Positions 36,836 to 46,342 of a stretch of 64,000 nt of DNA are shown piece after piece (the first letter of the stretch is position 1; each line of letters opens with the position of its first letter). The DNA lies in contig NC_015458.1 of assembly GCF_000209655.1 (NCBI RefSeq), forward strand, positions 2,232,001-2,296,000, in the 5' to 3' direction. Below the pieces are notes generated by a model, which saw nothing but the letters and a program-made list of their open reading frames with translations, did not search any database and was not told where the DNA came from. The position numbers and the translations under genes were made by a program. This stretch comes from Pusillimonas sp. T7-7 (lineage in GTDB: Bacteria; Pseudomonadota; Gammaproteobacteria; Burkholderiales; Burkholderiaceae_B).

Positions 36836-36863
36836 GAGCGTTTCTACCGCCCCTCGCTCCTAG
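36832..36863. terminator. Hairpin shared by two convergent stop codons
   Basis: CTAGGAGCG (36832-36840) and CGCTCCTAG (36855-36863) form a perfect 9-bp stem. The TAG stops of both fahA and the convergent FAD oxidoreductase lie within the arms. There is no T run, so termination strength is uncertain. Confidence 0.55.
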
Positions 36864-38272
36864 ATCAATACCTTGCCGGGATTCATGATGCCCAGCGGAT
36901 CAAGCGCCTGCTTGATGCTGTGCATCAGAGCCAGTTCGACCGGGTCTTTATAGCGCGGCAGCACATCGCGCTTGAGCTGTCCCACCCCGTGCTCGGCACT
37001 GATCGAGCCATTGAACTGGTGCACACTTTCGTGCACCAGGTGGTAAATATCGGCTTGACGGGCCAACAGTTCTTCTTCGGTATAGGCCTCGCCGCGGGCC
37101 ACGTTGTAGTGCAGGTTGCCATCGCCCAGATGCCCGAAGGTAACGTGTTCAATGCCTGGGAAGCTGGCCTGCAAAGCCGCATTGGTGGTGGTCACGAAAT
37201 CGGCCATACGCGAAACGGGAATCGACACATCGTGCTTGATGCTTTTACCAAAGGCCTTTTCAGCCAGCGGTATGCTTTCCCGCAAGTGCCACAGCGCTTT
37301 ACTTTGGGTGATATTCTCGGCAATGACCGCGTCGGCCACCAGGCCGGCTTCTATGGCTTCCCCCACGACCTCTTCAAAGCGTTCGCGGGCATGTTCGGCG
37401 CTTTCGCTATCGGATAGCTCGAGCAGCGCGTACCAAGGCATTTGCGCCGATTCGCCTTCGAAGGGAATGCGTTGCTGCGGGTAGCAACGCACAACACCCT
37501 GCAGGCAGTTGCCGGCAATCAGCTCGAACCCGGTCAAAGAGGCGCCGAAACCCTTGCGCGCCGCCGACAGAACCTTGACGGCGTCATCTACCGATGCCAA
37601 GGCCAGCAAGGCCGTGCACTGCGCCACCGGCAATGGATAAAGCTTGACCGTAGCGGCCGTAATGATACCCAGCGTGCCTTCGCTGCCCATATACAGATTG
37701 CGCAGATCGTAACCGGTATTATCTTTACGCAGACTACGCAGTCCGTGCCAGATTTCCCCCTGCGGCGTAACGACTTCCAGCCCCAGAACTAGGTCGCGCG
37801 CATTACCATAGCGTAATACTTGGGTACCGCCGGCATTGGTGGCCAGGTTGCCGCCTATGGTGCAGCTGCCTTCCGCAGCCAGGCTCAAGGGGAACAGGCG
37901 ATCGACATCGCGCGCGGCCTGCTGCACCGATTGCAATATGCACCCCGCCTCGACCACCATGGTGTCATTGTCGGTGTCTACGCTGCGTACCGCATTCAGA
38001 CGAGACAACGACAGCACAATGGCGTTGCCGGAGGAGTCTGGCGTAGCGCCGCCGCACAGGCCTGTATTGCCTCCTTGCGGCACCACAGGAACTTGGTTCT
38101 GATTGCACCAGCGCAAGACTTGCGCCACCTCGTCAACGGACCCTGGCCGTACGACGGCCAACGCGGCGCCGCTATAGCGCCCACGCCAGTCGACCGTATA
38201 CGATTCGGCATCGGCGCCTGTTAACACATGCTGCTGCCCTACTATCTGAACCAGTTCGTCTATCCGACTCAT
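36860..38272 (-). CDS. FAD-binding D-2-hydroxyacid dehydrogenase (GlcD/Dld family)
   Basis: A 470-residue flavoprotein of the vanillyl-alcohol-oxidase fold. The FAD loop VPQGGNTGLCGGATPDSSG and the C-terminal GHLGDGNLHYNVARGE with GSISAEHGVGQLKRD (zinc/FAD region) place it with D-lactate, D-2-hydroxyglutarate and glycolate dehydrogenases. The start at 38272 is preceded by AAGG. Exact substrate is unclear. It is convergent with fahA; no shared operon. Confidence 0.87.
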   Translation of the reverse strand: MSRIDELVQIVGQQHVLTGADAESYTVDWRGRYSGAALAVVRPGSVDEVAQVLRWCNQNQVPVVPQGGNTGLCGGATPDSSGNAIVLSLSRLNAVRSVDTDNDTMVVEAGCILQSVQQAARDVDRLFPLSLAAEGSCTIGGNLATNAGGTQVLRYGNARDLVLGLEVVTPQGEIWHGLRSLRKDNTGYDLRNLYMGSEGTLGIITAATVKLYPLPVAQCTALLALASVDDAVKVLSAARKGFGASLTGFELIAGNCLQGVVRCYPQQRIPFEGESAQMPWYALLELSDSESAEHARERFEEVVGEAIEAGLVADAVIAENITQSKALWHLRESIPLAEKAFGKSIKHDVSIPVSRMADFVTTTNAALQASFPGIEHVTFGHLGDGNLHYNVARGEAYTEEELLARQADIYHLVHESVHQFNGSISAEHGVGQLKRDVLPRYKDPVELALMHSIKQALDPLGIMNPGKVLI

Positions 38273-38434
38273 GCTTGCCTTCTGTTTTTTCAAAGTGATC
38301 ATAGGTGATGAACTATTTTAGGACAATTGGATAGCTGGCATACAATCAGGTCCAAAAGCGGGTGTACTGTTTGGCTGGTTCGTATATTCAAATTATGCAA
38401 ACAGCGCACTGACATTGGATTTTAAGGAAACCTC

Positions 38435-39826
38435 GTGTCCAACACCACCAATCTGCCTAAAGACGTATTCAAAGCCTACGATATTCGCGGCACCGTGCCC
38501 GAGCAGCTCAATGCCGATTTCGCCCGCTTGCTGGGCCTGGCGCTTGCCCAACAGGCACGCGCCGAAGGTGTAAACACACTGGTCGTGGGCTACGACGGGC
38601 GCCTGAGCAGCCCCGAACTCTCACAAGCGCTGCAGCAGGGCCTGACACAAGGCGGCATCAACACCCTGGACCTGGGCATGGTTCCCACCCCGGTCGTTTA
38701 TTTTGCCGCATACACCCAGCACACCGGTTCGGGCGTGGCGATTACGGGCAGCCACAACCCATCGAACTACAACGGTTTCAAAATCATGATGGCCGGCCGC
38801 ACCCTGCATGGCAGCGATATTCAAAAGCTGGCGCAAATCATGGCGCAGCCCGAGTCCCTTGACGGCATTCAGCCGGGCAACAGCACGCCTCTTGATTTGC
38901 TTGACGCCTATGTAAAGGAAATCAGCGGCACGGTGCTGCCCGCCCGTCCCATGAAGATCGCCATCGATTGCGGCAACGGTGTCGGCGGCGTTGTGGCATC
39001 AGCCTTGTACCAAGCCATGGGTTGTACCGTAGACGAGCTGTATTGCCAGGTGGACGGCAGCTTTCCCAATCACCATCCCGATCCGGCAGATCCCGCCAAC
39101 CTGCAAGACCTCATCCGCCACGTGCAAGAAAGCGATTGCGAGCTGGGGCTGGCTTTTGACGGCGACGCCGACCGCCTTGGGGTAGTGACCAAATCCGGCG
39201 AAATCATCTGGCCCGACCGCCAGCTCATACTTTTTGCACGAGACGTGTTGCAGCGCCAGCCCGGCGCCCCCATTATCTTTGACGTCAAATGCAGCCGTCA
39301 CGTAGCACGCGCCATCAAGCAGGCAGGCGGCAAGCCGCAAATGTCGCAAACAGGACACTCGCTGATCAAGGCCAAGCTGGCCGAAACCGGCGCTCCGCTG
39401 GCCGGCGAAATGAGCGGCCACGTATTTTTCAAAGAACGCTGGTACGGTTTTGACGATGGCCTGTATGCCGGAGCCCGACTGCTCGAGATCCTGTCCGCAT
39501 ACGAAGACCCATCGGCCGAGCTCGAATCTCTGCCCAAAGACATCTCCACACCTGAAATCAAGCTTGAGATGTCAGAAGGTCAGCCGCATGCCCTGGTGGC
39601 GCGCCTGCAGAAAGAAGGCAAGTTCCCCTCGGCCACCAGCATCAGCACTATTGACGGCGTACGCGCCGAGTACGCCGACGGCTTTGGCCTGGCCCGGGCA
39701 TCCAACACCACGCCCGTCATCGTCCTGCGTTTCGAAGGCGACACCGAGCAAGACATAGAACGCATCAAGGAAGAATTCCGTCGGGCCCTGTTGGCCCTTG
39801 AGCCGGGCATCTCCCTGCCGTTCTAA
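38435..39826 (+). CDS. Phosphomannomutase/phosphoglucomutase (AlgC/ManB type)
   Basis: A 463-residue alpha-D-phosphohexomutase. The catalytic serine is in TGSHNPSNYNG, the Mg site is DGDADRLG, the sugar loop GEMSGHVFF and the phosphate loop RASNTTP. The start is GTG at 38435 behind AAGGAAA. It supplies sugar 1-phosphates for surface polysaccharides, and its 3' end overlaps the convergent glycan cluster by 4 nt. Confidence 0.93.
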   Translation: MSNTTNLPKDVFKAYDIRGTVPEQLNADFARLLGLALAQQARAEGVNTLVVGYDGRLSSPELSQALQQGLTQGGINTLDLGMVPTPVVYFAAYTQHTGSGVAITGSHNPSNYNGFKIMMAGRTLHGSDIQKLAQIMAQPESLDGIQPGNSTPLDLLDAYVKEISGTVLPARPMKIAIDCGNGVGGVVASALYQAMGCTVDELYCQVDGSFPNHHPDPADPANLQDLIRHVQESDCELGLAFDGDADRLGVVTKSGEIIWPDRQLILFARDVLQRQPGAPIIFDVKCSRHVARAIKQAGGKPQMSQTGHSLIKAKLAETGAPLAGEMSGHVFFKERWYGFDDGLYAGARLLEILSAYEDPSAELESLPKDISTPEIKLEMSEGQPHALVARLQKEGKFPSATSISTIDGVRAEYADGFGLARASNTTPVIVLRFEGDTEQDIERIKEEFRRALLALEPGISLPF

Positions 39827-42117
39827 TCACCCGCAAGTTCGGTATAAAGCGATACGTGCAGCTGCGCGATCTTGCGGATATCGAACTCGCTTTCGGCCAG
39901 ATCGCGCCCTGCACGACCCATGTTCTGACGACGAGTATCGTCGTGCGCCAGAGACACGACCGCATCGGCCAGGGCCTGGGCATCGCGCACAGGCACCAAT
40001 AAGCCGGTTACACCGGGCGTGATGGCGTCCCGGCAGCCGGGCACATCGGTTGTGACCACAGCGCGCCCACAAGCAGCGGCCTCAACCAGCGACTTGGGCA
40101 AACCTTCCCGATAAGACGGGAGCACCACGATATGCGCCTGCTGATAAAGCTGGGCCACATCGCTGCGCTCTCCCAGACATTCAACCAGGCCTTCCCGTAC
40201 CCACTGGGCCAACTGGCCTGGAGTGATGCTGGCCGGGTTGCCCGGATCAGGGCTGCCCACCAACTGCCAGCGCAGACCGCTGTGGTCGTTTGCCGCGAGC
40301 CTTGCCGCAGCAACAAACTCATTGACGCCCTTGTCGGTCAAGAGACGCGCCGCCATGATGGCCACTGGAGGCCCCGCCGGCTCGGGTACGGCATTGAAGG
40401 CGTCCAGATCCACACCCGAGCCCCGGATCATCACCACTTGCCCCGGTCGTACCACACCCGCCTTGCGCAAGACATCGCGATCGCTGGAATTCTGAAAAAT
40501 CACCCGGCTGTTGCGATGCCCCAAGGAGAGACGGTACAGAAAGGTGGCGGCCGTGCGCAGGAAATCAAAGCCTTGCTCTGGCCGCATGAAAATGAAACCG
40601 AGCCCCGAAACGGCGGCAAGATAGCCCGGCACACCCGCCAGTCTTGCGGCAATTCCCCCGTACAGCACAGGCTTGATAGTGGCAGCATGCACGACATCTG
40701 GCCGTAATTTCCGAAACAATCGCCATAGCGCATAGATACTATGTATCTCTTTCAATGGATTCTTTCCGCTACGCGACATGGGGATCACATGGTGCGTCAG
40801 CCCCTGGGCTAAAATATCGGGCACCGAAGGTCCGCCCATGGTCGCCACATGCACATCAAACCCCGCATTCCTGGCCGCCACCGCCAGAGGCAGGCGATGG
40901 GACAGGAAAAAGGACGGGTTGTTCACCACAAACAGCAAGCGCCGGCAGCCTGCCATACTCTGGCCTGTCACTACACGGCCCCATACCTGGTGGTAGTTAT
41001 TGACCATGGCCTCCAGACTGAACAACCGCCCCACCCGCTCGCGACCGCGCTGCACGCGCTCTGCATGGGCCGGCGTACCCAACTGATCCACCACGGTATC
41101 GATGGCTGCAGACAAAGCCGGCGGGTTTTGAGGCGGCGCCACCACGCTCGCGTCGTCGACCATCATCGCGGCATCGCCCACATCAGTCACCACACAAGCC
41201 ACGCCACTGGCCATGGCTTCGGCCACCACATTCGGAAAACCTTCGGCCCGACTGGACAGCACATGGATATCCAGGCCGTTCATCAGGTACGGCACATCGT
41301 CGCGCCGTCCCAACAAAATAACCTGATCGGCCACGCCATGGCGATTCAGCAACACCGACAGCTCTGTATTTGAGGCTTCCATGCCATGGCCGATCAACAC
41401 GCAGCGCATGGACGGATGCTTGCGCAGACTAAGTGCCAGCGCCGCCACCAGATTCTGATGGTCCTTCAAGGGGTTCCAGCGCGCCACGCTGCCGATAACG
41501 GGTGTATCGTCCGTCAAGCCCCATTGTTCGCGCACTTGCTGCCGGGCTTGTGCGTCGGCCTGCCAGCGCGACAGATCATAGCCATTGGGAATGACCTGCA
41601 TGCGGTCGGCGCGATAGCCCCAGGCCTGGTGCCGTATGGCCGCGCTTTCGGCGCAAGAAACAATGACCGCCGGAATCCATGCGGAGCTTCTTGCGCACAA
41701 CCATGAAAACACACGCGCCGAGAGACTGCTTTTATGCAGATCTGCGCCCGAATTCCGTATGCCCCAGCATACCGCCCTGATCCCCGCCAGACGCGCGACC
41801 ATGCCGCCGATCAGATCGGCGTGGTACATCCAGGTTTGCACCACGTCGGGTTTCAGCTCACGCAGCAAGCGATGCATGTTCCACAAGCCTTTAAGCAGGC
41901 CGGCAGGATTTTGCATATTGAGCGTGTGAACCGGAATGCCGGCCTCATGCAGGCGGGGTCCGAACACCCCTTCAGCGCCCATAGAGATCACACTATGCCG
42001 AACATTCTGCCCGGGCGCTGTCGCCAGGCGGTACAGAACGGTTTCCGCTCCCCCCTGGCCCAACCCGGAAATGATGTGAACGACCTTAAGCGGCGCATCA
42101 ATGATGTCTTTGCTCAT
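39823..42117 (-). CDS. Tandem GT4 glycosyltransferase fusion
   Basis: A 764-residue protein made of two complete GT-B glycosyltransferase 4 units. Unit 1 (about 1-380) has VVHIISGLGQGGAETVLYRL and SRAEGFPNVVAEAMASG. Unit 2 (about 388-764) restarts with LLFVVNNPSFFLSHRLPLAV and has PSYREGLPKSLVEAAACGR. Both keep the E-x7-E donor-site signature, so both may be active and add two sugars in succession. Last gene of the minus-strand cluster; it overlaps the preceding GT gene by 4 nt. Confidence 0.88.
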   Translation of the reverse strand: MSKDIIDAPLKVVHIISGLGQGGAETVLYRLATAPGQNVRHSVISMGAEGVFGPRLHEAGIPVHTLNMQNPAGLLKGLWNMHRLLRELKPDVVQTWMYHADLIGGMVARLAGIRAVCWGIRNSGADLHKSSLSARVFSWLCARSSAWIPAVIVSCAESAAIRHQAWGYRADRMQVIPNGYDLSRWQADAQARQQVREQWGLTDDTPVIGSVARWNPLKDHQNLVAALALSLRKHPSMRCVLIGHGMEASNTELSVLLNRHGVADQVILLGRRDDVPYLMNGLDIHVLSSRAEGFPNVVAEAMASGVACVVTDVGDAAMMVDDASVVAPPQNPPALSAAIDTVVDQLGTPAHAERVQRGRERVGRLFSLEAMVNNYHQVWGRVVTGQSMAGCRRLLFVVNNPSFFLSHRLPLAVAARNAGFDVHVATMGGPSVPDILAQGLTHHVIPMSRSGKNPLKEIHSIYALWRLFRKLRPDVVHAATIKPVLYGGIAARLAGVPGYLAAVSGLGFIFMRPEQGFDFLRTAATFLYRLSLGHRNSRVIFQNSSDRDVLRKAGVVRPGQVVMIRGSGVDLDAFNAVPEPAGPPVAIMAARLLTDKGVNEFVAAARLAANDHSGLRWQLVGSPDPGNPASITPGQLAQWVREGLVECLGERSDVAQLYQQAHIVVLPSYREGLPKSLVEAAACGRAVVTTDVPGCRDAITPGVTGLLVPVRDAQALADAVVSLAHDDTRRQNMGRAGRDLAESEFDIRKIAQLHVSLYTELAGD

Positions 42118-43250
42118 GCCTGCCTACCCTGTTTGGCTTGCTGAGCTATGGACTCGAACAATGCATCCCACAAGGCCAGGATTTGCTGCAGGCCATAGCG
42201 CTCACGCACCGAAACCGCAGCACGTTGTCCCAGTCTGTCGCGTAATGCGGGGTCGTCCATCAACTGTGCCAGACCAGAGATCAAGGCATTCTGGTCACCC
42301 AAAGGGACCAGAATGGCATCTTTGCCATCCTGGCTCATTTCACGTGGACCGCTAGGGCAGTCCACCGTCACGCAGGCGCAACCCAGAGCCATGGCTTCAA
42401 GCAAAACATTGGGAAAGCCTTCAACCCGCGAGGTCAAGATAAACATATCGGCCTTATCCAACTCTTGCCAAGGCTGGCTGGTACGTCCTGGCAGTACAAT
42501 CCGCGCAGCCAGGCCGGCGTCTTGCACCTGTTGCTCCAGCGCTTCGCGCAAAGGGCCTTCACCCCAGATCGTCAGATCCCATTCGGGATAGTCGGCAGCC
42601 AGTGCGGCAAACGCCTGGATCAATGCATCGAAACGCTTGAACGGAACCAGGCGGCCCATGGCCATCAACTGCTTTCTGTCCTTGAATCTTGCTGGCGAAG
42701 CGTCGGGCGCCAAACCACGTAGTTCAGGAGGCAACGGGTTGGGAATGACACCCAGCCGCTCAACATTGGGCACCATCTGCTTAAGAGCCTGGACACCATC
42801 CTGTGATTGCATAAGCACTTTGGCTGCCCATGGATAAGTCTTGCACCTCAAGAACTGCAGCAGCTTGCCCGCGCTATTGCTGAAAGCCGGATTGGTACGC
42901 TCGCATACGACCACCGGCACACCCATGCCCCGGGTGGCCAGCAACACCATGACATTGACGTTGGTCAGAAAAGAAACAATGACATCGGGCTGTGCATCGC
43001 GCACCAGGGTCCTGATGGCACGCAATTTACTGAATGGCGGCCAGGCTTTGCGGCCTGCCGCACTCATGCGATCAGCCAGCCATTCAAGCTTGACCGCCGG
43101 ATCGAGCGGATAAAAGCAATCGCCTTTTCCGGTATAAGTAGGGACCAGTGTGACCGCATCGCCCCGCCTGGCCCAGGCGCTGGCCAGCGTGGCCGCCACG
43201 CGCTCCGCGCCGCCGGCGTGCATGGAGCTGACAAAGAAAAGTATCTTCAT
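42114..43250 (-). CDS. Glycosyltransferase family 4 protein
   Basis: A 378-residue GT-B enzyme. The N-terminal ILFFVSSMHAGGAERVAATL and C-terminal SRVEGFPNVLLEAMALG are typical GT4 motifs. The ATG at 43250 lies in the asnB stop (ATGA), and the 3' end overlaps the tandem GT gene in the same way, so three genes are translationally linked. It likely transfers one sugar of the repeat unit in the cytoplasm; donor and acceptor unknown. Confidence 0.9.
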   Translation of the reverse strand: MKILFFVSSMHAGGAERVAATLASAWARRGDAVTLVPTYTGKGDCFYPLDPAVKLEWLADRMSAAGRKAWPPFSKLRAIRTLVRDAQPDVIVSFLTNVNVMVLLATRGMGVPVVVCERTNPAFSNSAGKLLQFLRCKTYPWAAKVLMQSQDGVQALKQMVPNVERLGVIPNPLPPELRGLAPDASPARFKDRKQLMAMGRLVPFKRFDALIQAFAALAADYPEWDLTIWGEGPLREALEQQVQDAGLAARIVLPGRTSQPWQELDKADMFILTSRVEGFPNVLLEAMALGCACVTVDCPSGPREMSQDGKDAILVPLGDQNALISGLAQLMDDPALRDRLGQRAAVSVRERYGLQQILALWDALFESIAQQAKQGRQA

Positions 43251-45163
43251 AAGGGCCTTGCATCTGTAGTATCGGCTTTGTCCAGCCAGGCCTGTGTCAT
43301 AAGCACACTCCATAAATGCGTGCTCCAATCGCGCTTGCCGGACTGATGCTCAGCCCACTTTTGCGCTATGGGCCCGGCGTGGAACAGACCATCGCGCCTC
43401 AGCCTAGCAGGGTCCAGCAAGGCCGCCCCCCAGTCTTTCAGGGGCCCGCGCAGCCATGCAGCCATGGGCACAGAGAAACCTTTTTTGGGGCGATCAATCA
43501 TTTCACGCGGCACATGGCGGTAAAGCACTTGCCGCAGCAACCACTTGCCTTGCCCGTCACGCCTTTTGTATGAGGAAGGCAGGCGTTGCGCAAAGTCGAA
43601 CACCCGATGATCCAGCATGGGCACACGGGTTTCCAGGCTGGCCGCCATGGCTGCGCGATCGACCTTGACCAGGATGTCATCAGGCAGATAGGTTAGTGCA
43701 TCCAACAGCATCATGCGTTCGAACAAGCCAAGACCGGACGGCTCATCAAATCGCGTCGGCGGCAGCTCGGCGCCAATGACCGCCTGCGCAGGATCTTTCC
43801 AGTAGGAAACGAACTGGCGATAGAATTCCCCTTCGTGCGCAGCACCCAGCACTTCAGACAGCTTGTCGAGCTGATCACGCTTATGCCCTGGCGCCAGTAT
43901 GCTGGCGCCCATACGCGCCACCCCAGCCAATGGACCTCGCAAGCCGGCCGGCACCGACTGACGCCTGTCCCACCATTGCTGGGCCCGCATGTAGCGTGAG
44001 TAACCACCAAACAACTCGTCACCGCCATCGCCCGACAAGGCCACTGTCACGTGCTGCCGCGTCATGCGGGTGACCAGCGTCGTGGGAATTTGCGAAGAGT
44101 CCGCAAAGGGCTCGTCATAGATATCCGGAAGGCTGGGCACCACATCCAGCGCATCGGCCGCACTGACATACAGCTCGGTATGCAGGGTGCCCAGGTGCGC
44201 GGCCACTGCCTTGGCGTACTCGGCCTCGTTGAAAACCGGGTCATCAAAACCAATGGAAAAAGTTCGGACGGCCTGGGCATTACGGTTCTTCATCAAGGCA
44301 ACCACCATAGATGAATCTACACCGCCCGATAAAAAAGCGCCCAGGTCCACGTCGGAAATCATCTGCCCCTCGACCGCCCGGCCCAACACGGCCTCCAGGG
44401 CATCGACCGCCTGCAGATCAGACTCAAAAGACAAGGGGTCTTCTTGCGCCTGCTGACTCACCCGCAAGGCCGACCACCAGACCTGGGCAGAGGGCAGCGT
44501 TCGCTGCTGCAGATGCTGCTCGGTCAGTTCCAGCCAGGTGCCGGGCTCCAGCTTGCCTATCTCGCGGTAGATGCTGAACGGCGCCGGAATATAGTTGTGC
44601 CTCATCAGCAAAGACAAGGCCCTACGGTCGATCTCCTTGCTGAAACCAGGGATACCGGTCAGCGCCTTCAGCTCCGACGCAAAAACAAAATTGGAACCCG
44701 CATAGCCCAAATAGAGCGGCTTCTCACCCATGCGGTCGCGCGCCAGCGCCAGCCGGCGCTCCTGCCGATCCCACAGGGCCAGGGCAAACATCCCTGTGGC
44801 TGCCTGCAGGGTTTTTTGCACGCCCCAGGCAACGAAACCGGCCAATATCGTTTCGGTATCGGAGTGACCGCGCCAGATGGGCGCCTGTGCCTGCGCCTCA
44901 AGACGTTCACGCAAATCCAGATGGTTATAGATTTCACCATTCAGCGCCAGAACATAGCGGCCACAGGAGGACACCATAGGCTGGTGCCCAGCTTCGGTCA
45001 GGTCGAGAATGGCCAGGCGCACATGGCCCAAAGCAAGACCGGCCGGCTCATCCGACCAATAGCCCTTGCTGTCAGGGCCTCGATGATGGATGCGGCGGCA
45101 GCCTGCTTCGATCACCGCCTGCTTATCGGCCAGCTCGCCCCAGATTCCAACTATTCCGCACAT
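43247..45163 (-). CDS. Asparagine synthase-like glutamine amidotransferase
   Basis: A 638-residue AsnB-family protein: class II glutaminase with catalytic Cys2 (MCGIVGIWG) and RHSDTETILAG-like residues, then the ATP-pyrophosphatase domain with SGGVDSSMV. Within a cluster that makes a uronic acid it more likely amidates that sugar (as WbpS is proposed to do in Pseudomonas O-antigen) than makes asparagine; this is inference. It is 36 nt after a GT4 gene. Confidence 0.85.
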   Translation of the reverse strand: MCGIVGIWGELADKQAVIEAGCRRIHHRGPDSKGYWSDEPAGLALGHVRLAILDLTEAGHQPMVSSCGRYVLALNGEIYNHLDLRERLEAQAQAPIWRGHSDTETILAGFVAWGVQKTLQAATGMFALALWDRQERRLALARDRMGEKPLYLGYAGSNFVFASELKALTGIPGFSKEIDRRALSLLMRHNYIPAPFSIYREIGKLEPGTWLELTEQHLQQRTLPSAQVWWSALRVSQQAQEDPLSFESDLQAVDALEAVLGRAVEGQMISDVDLGAFLSGGVDSSMVVALMKNRNAQAVRTFSIGFDDPVFNEAEYAKAVAAHLGTLHTELYVSAADALDVVPSLPDIYDEPFADSSQIPTTLVTRMTRQHVTVALSGDGGDELFGGYSRYMRAQQWWDRRQSVPAGLRGPLAGVARMGASILAPGHKRDQLDKLSEVLGAAHEGEFYRQFVSYWKDPAQAVIGAELPPTRFDEPSGLGLFERMMLLDALTYLPDDILVKVDRAAMAASLETRVPMLDHRVFDFAQRLPSSYKRRDGQGKWLLRQVLYRHVPREMIDRPKKGFSVPMAAWLRGPLKDWGAALLDPARLRRDGLFHAGPIAQKWAEHQSGKRDWSTHLWSVLMTQAWLDKADTTDARPL

Positions 45164-45199
45164 AGTCTGCTCGCTTTTACATACGCACCAGCAGGTGCA

Positions 45200-46324
45200 T
45201 CAACGCACTTCAAATACATTGCTCCACAAGGCCATGATGCGGGTCATGGAGAACCGGTCACGCACATCAACGGCACGTCGGGCATAGGCCTCGCGCTGTT
45301 CAGGGTGGGCCATCATGTCGGACAGATGCGCGGCCAGCGCTTCGGTATCATCTGCCGGACTGACCAGTACACCATCGATGCCACTGCGCACGATCTCACG
45401 CGGGCCTGTTTCGCAATCGTAGGCAACCGGAGCCAAGCCACTGGCCATCGCTTCCAGCAGCGTATTGGACAAACCCTCTACACGCGAGCTTAGTACGTAC
45501 AAATCAGACTGCACATACCAGTCAGCCACATTGCCGACCCGGCCTGGCATGCTGATACGCTCCGACAGGCCAGCCTCGTCGATCTGCGCCTGAAGCGCTT
45601 CACGACAGCTCCCCTCGCCCAGTATGACCAGATCCCAGTCGGGAAAATGGCCCGCAATCTCTTCAAAAGCCCGGATCAGCAGATCAAAACCTTTATGCGG
45701 ATGCAGGCGCCCGACCGCCAGCACGCGATACCGTCCCTGCCGGGGCGACGGCTCAATGACCGGCTCGGTGCTTTCCAATGGCCATCGCACCGCATTGGGG
45801 ATCACGGTAAGGCGCGAGCCGGGCACATGCCGCCCCAGCCATTGGGCCGTGCCAGCGGTCAGGGCCACCACAGCCGCCGCCTGTGGATAGGCCCAGCGCC
45901 TCAGGCGCAGCCACATATTGGACAGTGTTTGAGAAGGCGGATGTGTGTGTTCGGTGGCAATGACACGGCAGGGCACGCCCCGTGCAGCAATAATCGCCAG
46001 TATGGACGAGGTCGTCATCATGCCCAGCACTACGGTCGGGCGCTCGCGCCTGATGATTCGGCGCAGACGCCAGACACGGCGAATATTGCTCAATACAGCG
46101 CTAAGCCCCCCTGTACTGGAAGACGCAGTCCCCAACACATGCCGCTTGACCTTGGGATGCAAGGAATAGGCGTCATTGCTGGCATCGGCCTGTGTTACGA
46201 CAGTGACCCGATAGCCGCGCTGGACCCAGTAAGCGCTTAAATCGGCGGCAACCCGCTCCGCCCCACCCCCGCCCAGGGAGTGGATGACGATCAGCAAATG
46301 CGGTTGAACTGATGGATGACTCAA
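45200..46324 (-). CDS. Glycosyltransferase family 4 protein
   Basis: A 374-residue GT4 enzyme with VIHSLGGGGAERVAADLS at the N-terminus and SRVEGLSNTLLEAMASG near the C-terminus. The start is TTG at 46324, with AAGG six bases before; I see no ATG before the first conserved strand. It lies between the flippase and the amidotransferase genes. Donor and acceptor unknown. Confidence 0.88.
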   Translation of the reverse strand: MSHPSVQPHLLIVIHSLGGGGAERVAADLSAYWVQRGYRVTVVTQADASNDAYSLHPKVKRHVLGTASSSTGGLSAVLSNIRRVWRLRRIIRRERPTVVLGMMTTSSILAIIAARGVPCRVIATEHTHPPSQTLSNMWLRLRRWAYPQAAAVVALTAGTAQWLGRHVPGSRLTVIPNAVRWPLESTEPVIEPSPRQGRYRVLAVGRLHPHKGFDLLIRAFEEIAGHFPDWDLVILGEGSCREALQAQIDEAGLSERISMPGRVGNVADWYVQSDLYVLSSRVEGLSNTLLEAMASGLAPVAYDCETGPREIVRSGIDGVLVSPADDTEALAAHLSDMMAHPEQREAYARRAVDVRDRFSMTRIMALWSNVFEVR

Positions 46325-46342
46325 AGCAAACCTTGTTTTTTA

